From Pseudomonadota bacterium (GTDB lineage Bacteria; Pseudomonadota; Alphaproteobacteria; Acetobacterales; Acetobacteraceae): DNA of 6,395 bases. The notes beneath the pieces were generated by a model. It had not been told where the DNA came from. It did not search any database and saw only the letters and a list, made by a program, of their open reading frames with translations. Where the stretch lies: NCBI GenBank assembly GCA_021807975.1, contig JAKBCJ010000284.1, positions 1 to 6,395 of the forward strand, read 5' to 3'. The position numbers and the translations under genes were made by a program. Shown one piece after another: positions 1 through 4,881 of this stretch (its first letter is position 1; each line of letters opens with the position of its first letter).

Positions 1-137
1 CCAGCCCGGCGGTGGAGGCGAACCGTATCTGTGTTCCGTCCGCCAGTTGCAGCCCGAGGTTGACGCCGTTGGCCGTCGTTTCCAGCACCGGAAGCTCGGC
101 CAGCAGGTTGGTGATGCTGGTGTCGGCCAGTTCGGTC
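1..137 (-). repeat. Core direct repeat A, third-module copy
   Basis: Matches 3286-3422 with mismatches only at 83 and 128, about 98.5 percent identity. The repeat continues past the left edge, so its real length is unknown. Confidence 0.9.
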
Positions 138-208
138 TGCTGGCCACTGCCCGGATCGACCGAGACCAGTTCGATCGGCGCGCCGTAGCTGGTGGATGAT
201 ACACTGAG
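1..208 (-). pseudogene. Third copy of the toxin core, no start codon seen, runs off the left edge
   Basis: The minus-strand frame from 208 encodes SSTSYGAPIELVSVDPGSGQ, then TELADTSITNLLAELPVLET and onwards, the same core as residues 30-75 of the 684-residue protein. It lies directly after the TAA (211-209) of the 159-residue protein and in the same frame. No ATG, and no GTG or TTG with a ribosome binding site, lies between that stop and the conserved part; the only in-frame GTG is inside conserved core (CCG GTG CTG). The 22 or so residues before TELADT differ completely from those of the second copy. It could be a silent donor module for recombination, or a gene translated by an unusual start. 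Its tip lies beyond the window. Whether it is truly non-coding cannot be settled here. Confidence 0.6.
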
Positions 209-688
209 TTACCGAGACCTGATAACTTCTTCCACCTGCTCGCAGAGCGAACTCGCTGGATGTGCGCCCCGTTCGGGGTAATCATAAAGGATAAGACTGA
301 GAAATTTATTGTTGGCAAAGTTTACCATGACCGGGGCTGACGCTTGATTTTTCCCGAAACACATGTATTCCATTTCACCGCATAAAAAAAATCCATTCAT
401 AGCTAAGTCTGGGCGTGGATCTTGTATATGCATCAATTTCATGAAGGTGTAGGACTTGACTGTGCAGTCCGGGTTGTGCTGCGCGAAACTCGCTAGCGCC
501 GACTGCTCTGCCTCACTTTGCGTCATCTGTCCTTCGATCGTAGGTGACTTGCGCTCAGCCGGATTTCCGGCCATTGCAAAGCTGGATAGGCAACACAAGA
601 AGAACGCCAATTTCGCCAAAAAAATCCAGGCTGACGTCCGCCTGAAGCTAAAGGACAGTCTATGTTTCCGCGTATGACATGACGCCAT
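209..688 (-). CDS. Exported 159-residue protein, candidate orphan immunity protein
   Basis: The family is not recognised. The N-terminus has a long basic leader with KHR and RR, a hydrophobic segment (WIFLAKLAFFLCCLSSF) and an AMA-G cleavage site near residue 40, so the mature protein of about 119 residues should be periplasmic. Four cysteines in the mature part (in DCTVK, FLCGE, YMCFG, SLCEQ) could make two disulfides, in keeping with that compartment. The start is supported by a strong AGGAG 7 bases upstream. In this array every other exported protein follows a toxin tip, so this one is best read as an immunity protein whose toxin is lost, decayed (945-701) or encoded elsewhere. Immediately after its TAA, in the same frame, core-module coding sequence resumes. 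The role is inferred from position and export signal alone. Confidence 0.7.
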   Translation of the reverse strand: MASCHTRKHRLSFSFRRTSAWIFLAKLAFFLCCLSSFAMAGNPAERKSPTIEGQMTQSEAEQSALASFAQHNPDCTVKSYTFMKLMHIQDPRPDLAMNGFFLCGEMEYMCFGKNQASAPVMVNFANNKFLSLILYDYPERGAHPASSLCEQVEEVIRSR

Positions 689-695
689 TGGAACT

Positions 696-700
696 CTCCT
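696..700 (-). promoter_or_regulatory. Strong ribosome binding site of the 159-residue exported protein
   Basis: AGGAG on the minus strand, 7 bases before ATG 688 and one base after a TAG at 703-701 that closes the upstream open frame. It is the best Shine-Dalgarno in the window and confirms this gene despite its unknown family. Confidence 0.75.
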
Positions 701-945
701 CTAAATCACGTGCCATGAACCGGTTTGCGGTTGGATAATCCTATTTCCAGCTCCTGCGGGGAAATTAAGGGGTTGGTTTATAAAGGCGAAGCCAAGATTC
801 AATGTCGTATTCAGTCTTCGCGGCACCGCTGGGGGTCGCCTGGAACAGACCAAGCCCCCGCCACATAGAGCAATAAAATATTTCATCTCCTGGTCGTTGT
901 CTATCAAATATCTAAATATCGTCCATAATTTTACTAAAGCCGAAT
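701..945 (-). other. Gap of 245 bases, possible decayed toxin tip
   Basis: This stretch separates the STY0301-like gene from the next exported protein. No single convincing gene fills it, yet two frames read like protein. One (911-765) runs from a TAG at 914 through RPGDEIFYCSMWRGLGLF to a TEYDIESWLRLYKPTP ending. The other ends FPAGAGNRIIQPQTGSWHVI with its TAG at 703-701, one base ahead of the AGGAG of the next gene. A stop 12 bases before the next start is the spacing seen for toxin-immunity pairs in this window, so this may be the broken 3' end of a third tip whose partner is the 159-residue protein. I recognise no family, and chance open frames cannot be excluded. I see no clear promoter or terminator. 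Confidence 0.3.
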
Positions 946-1437
946 CTATGGCGCTGCGGAACATTTTAGTGGTTCAGTCAAGCGCGCCTTCTCGTCTTTA
1001 CGCGCGATATATTGGCAGGTCACCATATTATCGGGAATTTTCCGCAACAGCCACACCCTGGTGTAACTGTACGAACATATCGCGTATGGCGAATAGCCAT
1101 TGATAAACCAACTAATGAGTATGTCTCCATTCGGGAGTCGGTCCTCGCGGTCGCCGCGTAAACCAGGGGGGGTACTGAGGCCCACCTCGAGCGTCTGAAA
1201 TGAAACCGGGAGCGCGCCGGTAGCGACAGTCCAGTCGGGAGGCAAGCCTGCCAAGTGGCCATTCAGTTGCGGGAGTCTGGCGGGACAGACAGTCTCGAAA
1301 TTCTGGGGATCAGAACCACAAGCGCTTAAAGCCAGGCAGATGCCAATGGCGGCAACGGTTGCAGGCCAGGGCTTAAAGCCCAGCGAGCTCGACTGCGGCA
1401 TTCCCTTGATTGCGAATAGACGACCATTTCCAGACAT
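946..1437 (-). CDS. Lipoprotein resembling the STY0301 family, candidate immunity to the BPSL0067-type tip
   Basis: A 163-residue protein starting MSGNGRLFAIKG. After a 20-residue polar leader, a hydrophobic segment ends in the lipobox LSAC (ATVAAIGICLALSACGSD), so it should be lipid-anchored and face the periplasm. The mature part has CPARLP, a PPDWTVATG stretch, a GDILISWF strand, a CSYSYTRVWL segment and a late VTCQY, then a terminal Cys. The spacing of CPA, DW, C-x-Y and C-x-Y matches my recollection of STY0301 family proteins, which tend to neighbour BPSL0067 proteins. ATG 1437 is chosen because GGAG lies 6 bases upstream and 16 bases separate it from the toxin stop; ATG 1473 would overlap the toxin gene and lengthen the leader. 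The disulfide arrangement and the immunity role are inferred. Confidence 0.72.
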   Translation of the reverse strand: MSGNGRLFAIKGMPQSSSLGFKPWPATVAAIGICLALSACGSDPQNFETVCPARLPQLNGHLAGLPPDWTVATGALPVSFQTLEVGLSTPPGLRGDREDRLPNGDILISWFINGYSPYAICSYSYTRVWLLRKIPDNMVTCQYIARKDEKARLTEPLKCSAAP

Positions 1438-1443
1438 CTGCTT

Positions 1444-1447
1444 CTCC
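1444..1447 (-). promoter_or_regulatory. Ribosome binding site deciding the lipoprotein start
   Basis: GGAG on the minus strand, 6 bases before ATG 1437. It favours this start over ATG 1473 and places independent ribosome entry between the toxin stop (1456-1454) and the candidate immunity gene. Confidence 0.65.
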
Positions 1448-1453
1448 GACTTA

Positions 1454-3508
1454 TCAGTGCACAAGTACAACATGATAATTGGCGGGATTACCGATTATCG
1501 TTGTGGCTCCCGCGCGGTATGAATGCGGATGGACGCCATTGCTGCCAGGGTATTGATCTATAAGCGTCATATTACCGGCGCTGTCAAACCCTTCGAATAT
1601 GCCGACGTGCGATGTTACAGTTGAATTAAGATACGTACTGTTGGTGCCGAACGTTGCGACGACCGTACCAAGTGATGTGTCGGGTGTAACCACCGATCCC
1701 TCAATCCAGCCTGCGGTCCGTCCTATTGAAGGGTCCACTGCCTGAATGAACGCAACGCACCATGGTTGACCGTCGAGGGGGCTGTAAAAATATTGGTTTG
1801 CGTTCGGGATGACCTGTGGCTGAACGGAAGCTCCGGTGCCTGCCGCCTCCGCGGTTCCAATCAGGCTAAGATTCCCCAGAAACGACAAAACATCGTTAGC
1901 GACGCCCCCCGCCGTAGCCAGGATCGTGTCCCATGTGCCCTGGCCACCGCTGGTCCCCGCCTGACCTGCGGCACCAACCGGGGTAACCGTCACATCGACC
2001 GAACCGCCCGCACCCGCCAAGCCGCCCGGCGCAACCGTCAACTGATACGTCGCCCCGTCGATCGCGACCGCCTCGGACGCGGCATTTGCCGGCGGGATTG
2101 CCGCCGCGCTGAGATCACCGATGGCGCTGCTCAGGTCCGGCACACTATTCGCGCCGGCTGCCGCGACCGCGGCCTGAAACGCGGCGGTGTTGATCGTGAA
2201 ACTGTATTGCGGCGTCGAATTGCCCGTCTGAGCGCCACTTTCCGCCCGGGCGGCTATTGCCGCCCCAAGCCCTTCCGCAATCGGATCGCCAACACCGGTC
2301 GTTGCGTTCTGAGCAGCGTTGTATTGTGCATAGGCGTTGGAAATGGCTTTGAAGTCATTCTCCAGCGCGGCGCTGGCATCGGTTTGAGCCGTCTGACCAT
2401 CAGCAAACGCCTGTGCCACCGCCGGCAGATACAGGTTAAGACTGTCCAGCAGCCCCTGTCCCAGATTGCCGTTGGCGAAATCGCTGCCCATGGTGGTGGC
2501 AAGCCCAGCCGAACCCAGTGCGGCCGACACGGTATTCAGCATGTTCTGCGTCTGGCCACCGTTATACATCCCGATCCCCGCCGCCCCGGCTGCCGCAGCC
2601 TCCAGCGCACCGGCCAGGATGCCCGCTGCGTTGCCGGTTTGCGCCGACTGCACGGCGCCATACAAACCGCCCACACCTTGTGCCGCCGCGTTCAGCACCT
2701 GCGCGGGAACCGGCGGCAGGGTCCCGGGCGGGGTCCCGCCAGCGTCCGCCGTAATCCCGGCGGCTACCGCCTGCGCCAGAGTCAGCAGTCCCTGCAAGTC
2801 CTGCCCGTTGGCAAACGCCTGCCCCGACTGGGCCGCATCCACCGCCGCCGCCGCGAAATACAGATACGCCTGCCCGCTCACCGCCGCGGCGATGTTGAGC
2901 CCGAGCGAGATCACCGACTCTATATAAGTACCGATGCCGGGGGTGGTGTCGTGGATACTGCCTCCGCCGCCGGCATAGGCCGTCACCTGCGTCGGATTGC
3001 CGGCGACCGGATTGGCGATCGTGACCGTTAAGTTCTGCCGGTTGGACGGCGCCTGTGCCGCGATTTGCAGCGCCAGGCTGGCCATGGTGTTGGCCTCCGC
3101 CGCCTGCTGGTCGTCAATCGCCCCGCCCGCGGCCCGCGGTGCGGCCGCATGTTCGTTCCACCCGACCGCCTCGTTCAGCAGCGGCTGATCGACCGTGTTC
3201 AGCCACTGGACATCCAGGTTGAAGTTGCCGGTCACGAACGACGTCGCCTGCATCTGCTGCACGGCCGTTGCATACAGGAAGTCGGCCAGCCCGGCGGTGG
3301 AGGCGAACCGTATCTGTGTTCCGTCCGCCAGTTGCAGCCCGAGGTTGACGCCGTTGGCCGTCGTTTCAAGCACCGGAAGCTCGGCCAGCAGGTTGGTGAT
3401 GCTGGTGTCGGCGAGTTCGGTCGGCGCCTCTGCGCACTTCAACGCGCCAGGGGTCATATTCTGGCCCAACACCGCGTTGGATGCTGCGTCGATCGCGCCT
3501 CCCCACAT
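1454..3508 (-). CDS. 684-residue modular toxin-like protein with BPSL0067-type (NlpC/P60 or CHAP-like) tip
   Basis: Layout by residue: a unique stretch 1-29; core from 30 (TELADTSITN) that matches the fragment at the left edge; a shared Ala/Gly-rich core about 204-369 nearly identical to the first copy; a diverged pre-tip region including QYSFTINTAAF near 434; a hinge FLGNLSLIGTAEAA ending near 556; and a tip of about 120 residues. The tip resembles the BPSL0067 family: PWCVAF with candidate nucleophile Cys584, TSHVGIF with His634, and LIDQYP with Asp651, a Cys-His-Asp order typical of NlpC/P60 and CHAP cell wall peptidases or amidases. A peptide-bond attack on peptidoglycan is therefore inferred. 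There is no signal peptide. ATG 3508 has GGAG only 2 bases upstream, a poor spacing, and the frame is open back to a TGA at 3538-3536, so this may be a truncated orphan module. Confidence 0.8.
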   Translation of the reverse strand: MWGGAIDAASNAVLGQNMTPGALKCAEAPTELADTSITNLLAELPVLETTANGVNLGLQLADGTQIRFASTAGLADFLYATAVQQMQATSFVTGNFNLDVQWLNTVDQPLLNEAVGWNEHAAAPRAAGGAIDDQQAAEANTMASLALQIAAQAPSNRQNLTVTIANPVAGNPTQVTAYAGGGGSIHDTTPGIGTYIESVISLGLNIAAAVSGQAYLYFAAAAVDAAQSGQAFANGQDLQGLLTLAQAVAAGITADAGGTPPGTLPPVPAQVLNAAAQGVGGLYGAVQSAQTGNAAGILAGALEAAAAGAAGIGMYNGGQTQNMLNTVSAALGSAGLATTMGSDFANGNLGQGLLDSLNLYLPAVAQAFADGQTAQTDASAALENDFKAISNAYAQYNAAQNATTGVGDPIAEGLGAAIAARAESGAQTGNSTPQYSFTINTAAFQAAVAAAGANSVPDLSSAIGDLSAAAIPPANAASEAVAIDGATYQLTVAPGGLAGAGGSVDVTVTPVGAAGQAGTSGGQGTWDTILATAGGVANDVLSFLGNLSLIGTAEAAGTGASVQPQVIPNANQYFYSPLDGQPWCVAFIQAVDPSIGRTAGWIEGSVVTPDTSLGTVVATFGTNSTYLNSTVTSHVGIFEGFDSAGNMTLIDQYPGSNGVHPHSYRAGATTIIGNPANYHVVLVH
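2402..2901 (-). repeat. Core direct repeat B, second copy
   Basis: Matches 5896-6395. It encodes the conserved Ala/Gly-rich core from about residue 204 to 369 of the 684-residue protein (SGQAYLYFAAAA to LPAVAQAFA). Left of 2402 the sequence diverges sharply from the other copy. Confidence 0.9.
3286..3422 (-). repeat. Core direct repeat A, second-module copy
   Basis: Matches 1-137 at an offset of 3285 bases with two mismatches (at 3368 and 3413). It begins, in reading direction, at the codon before GAA CTG of TELADT (residue 30); further upstream the two copies share nothing. Confidence 0.9.
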
Positions 3509-3525
3509 CGCTCCGAGATTATAGC

Positions 3526-3759
3526 CTAGATCTCCTCAACCCTGAGCGGCACAACAATAGCAGGGTCTCGTGTTTCGTTGCGACCTGGCCAGTTACCTAC
3601 AATGATCCGGGCCTTGAACGTTCTTCCGCGACAGGTGACCGCTAGTTCGTCGCCGACGACCGGGGGAGGGCCTTCGAAGAAGTTTTCGTCAGGGCGCAGC
3701 TCGCGTTCGGTAACGAGTTCCCCAGTCTTCAGCATGATTCGTTTTACCCAATACGGCAT
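3526..3759 (-). CDS. Conserved-looking 77-residue hypothetical protein
   Basis: A short protein beginning MPYWVKRIMLKTGELVTERE and ending VVPLRVEEI. Its alternating hydrophobic pattern, with a PPPVVGDELAVTCRGR turn-strand stretch, suggests a small beta-barrel or SH3-like fold. There is no signal peptide or membrane segment, so it is probably cytoplasmic. It resembles, from memory, small hypothetical proteins of Rhizobiales, but I cannot name a family. The ATG is 17 bases after the stop of the frameshifted gene, without a clear Shine-Dalgarno. Its last codons (GTT GAG GAG ATC TAG) overlap in another frame the open frame that leads into the next core gene. It sits where one would expect accessory or cargo genes between modules. 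It is not an obvious immunity protein, because both recognisable tips act in the periplasm. Confidence 0.6.
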   Translation of the reverse strand: MPYWVKRIMLKTGELVTERELRPDENFFEGPPPVVGDELAVTCRGRTFKARIIVGNWPGRNETRDPAIVVPLRVEEI

Positions 3760-3776
3760 CGGATGTCTCGTCTCGA

Positions 3777-4098
3777 TTAGGGTAACGGAACGTAGTTGCT
3801 TGGAAAAAATCTTGCTTGGTTCGTATAATCCATCACGTTAGCAGCGTTGAATATACCAGCCTGGACGAAACTGCCGGCGGTCCCCGGAGCTGCCGTAACG
3901 AAACCGGCAACTGTTTGGCCAGGGCCAGCGGCGGCGGCGGCCGGCATCACTACAAATCGCTGGTAGTCTTGCACCGTCATCAATGCGACGTCCCCGACGT
4001 TGGGCAAAAAATGTGCCCGGGTCAACACCAGCCGCAAAGGCATTAGCAGCTTCTGGTGTAAGGTGGATCATCGTCAGCGGACTGTTCCCGGCCGACAT
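3777..4098 (-). pseudogene. Small gene of about 106 codons broken by a one-base frameshift
   Basis: Two overlapping frames make one plausible protein only when joined. The 5' part (from ATG 4098) reads MSAGNSPLTMIHLTPEAANA and continues to VDPGTF. The 3' part continues with NVGDVALMTVQDYQRFVV and ends in SNYVPLP before the TAA at 3777. The switch falls at a run of six A on the plus strand (4006-4011, U6 in the transcript). Removing one base gives an uninterrupted frame through VDPGTFLPNVGDVAL, and 321 bases is an exact number of codons. The start is 2 bases after the upstream immunity stop, with a weak AGG ahead of it; the internal ATG at residue 10 is an alternative. I recognise no domain. 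It could be a real mutation, a sequencing error in the homopolymer, or a site of transcriptional slippage. Confidence 0.55.
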
Positions 4099-4100
4099 TT

Positions 4101-4877
4101 CTACCTATCGCCAATCTCGATTTGGCGCACGATCCCAAACGATGCTAGTTTTTCCTTTAGCGTCTCAATCCAATGTTTATTATATACCAAACCAGCGGGA
4201 TATTCGCCATCGCTTATCGCCTGATCGCCAAACGGATCTGACTTACTTCGCAACGATACGATCCACATCTCGCTTGTCTCCGGAACAAAAACATAGGTCC
4301 ACGGGTAATCAGGATCGAAATCGGCGATTACGATCCTCACGTTCGATCCTGGTTTCACCTTGTCACTCTCGACGCTTAATAGTTGGTTTGCGATCGTCTT
4401 TTCGACAACACTTAGCATTCGTGCTTTCAACGGCTCTGTTGGGAGAGGATGTGGCGTACAGTTAGCAGGCAATGGGATCGAAATTTCCCTGGAGGGGGCT
4501 TTGAAAGCCAGACTTTGATCCCTCCTGAAATTAGGTTCGCCGCTCATGATATCTACATTGAACCCTGTAAAATCACTTACTAAAAATTGGTCGCCCCGGC
4601 CAACCACCACAAAAAAATCTGCCCATTCCTTCACATGCTGGACTGTAGACAGGCTTTCACTCCAAACGTACACCGCATCAGGTTCGTGGTGTAGCGTAAT
4701 TGTAACGGAATGCCCAAGCCGATATTGATCCCACGCGTTCCAAAACACCTGGAAACAAACATAGCGCTGAATTGCTCGTGTCACTTCCGTTATAGGGATT
4801 TCCGCCGCAGCATAGTGCCGGGCAACGCTTGACAAAATAAGGGCAACGATAAGGACAATAAATCGAATTTTTTTCAT
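4101..4877 (-). CDS. Exported 258-residue protein, candidate immunity to the SleB-type tip
   Basis: I do not recognise the family. The first 25 residues form a textbook signal peptide: MKK, then a hydrophobic run (FIVLIVALILSSVA) and an AAA-E cleavage site, so the mature protein should be periplasmic. An upstream ATG at 4910 would add 11 residues, overlap the toxin gene by 29 bases and spoil the signal peptide; the ATG at 4877 lies 4 bases after the toxin stop and is preferred. Neither start has a clear Shine-Dalgarno sequence, so translation may be coupled to the toxin gene. The mature part is mixed alpha/beta in appearance with two cysteines that could pair. Its DNA is visibly more AT-rich than the core genes, which suggests separate acquisition with the tip. 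The immunity role is inferred only from position and predicted compartment. Confidence 0.75.
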   Translation of the reverse strand: MKKIRFIVLIVALILSSVARHYAAAEIPITEVTRAIQRYVCFQVFWNAWDQYRLGHSVTITLHHEPDAVYVWSESLSTVQHVKEWADFFVVVGRGDQFLVSDFTGFNVDIMSGEPNFRRDQSLAFKAPSREISIPLPANCTPHPLPTEPLKARMLSVVEKTIANQLLSVESDKVKPGSNVRIVIADFDPDYPWTYVFVPETSEMWIVSLRSKSDPFGDQAISDGEYPAGLVYNKHWIETLKEKLASFGIVRQIEIGDR

Positions 4878-4881
4878 TTTT

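Noticed and set aside
765..911. Possible 3' end of an IS3-type transposase (TEYDIESWLRLYKPTP)
   Set aside because: The ending only loosely recalls IS3 OrfB C-termini; the usual YN-x-R-x-HS-x-LG motif is absent and no terminal inverted repeats were seen.
1402..1473. Extended N-terminus of the STY0301-like protein from ATG 1473
   Set aside because: It overlaps the end of the toxin gene, adds a long polar leader ahead of the lipobox, and lacks the ribosome binding site that ATG 1437 has.
1766..3031. Long plus-strand open frame of about 421 codons antisense to the 684-residue gene
   Set aside because: It is Arg-rich, low in hydrophobic patterning and lies wholly opposite a repeated GC-rich core; the minus-strand frame has recognisable tip motifs and the repeat structure, so this is a codon-bias shadow.
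3777..4043. Separate 88-residue gene beginning MPLRLVLTRAHFL
   Set aside because: Its first 13 residues are out of frame with the protein-like 5' segment, and the rest joins that segment after a one-base correction, so it is treated as the 3' half of a frameshifted gene.
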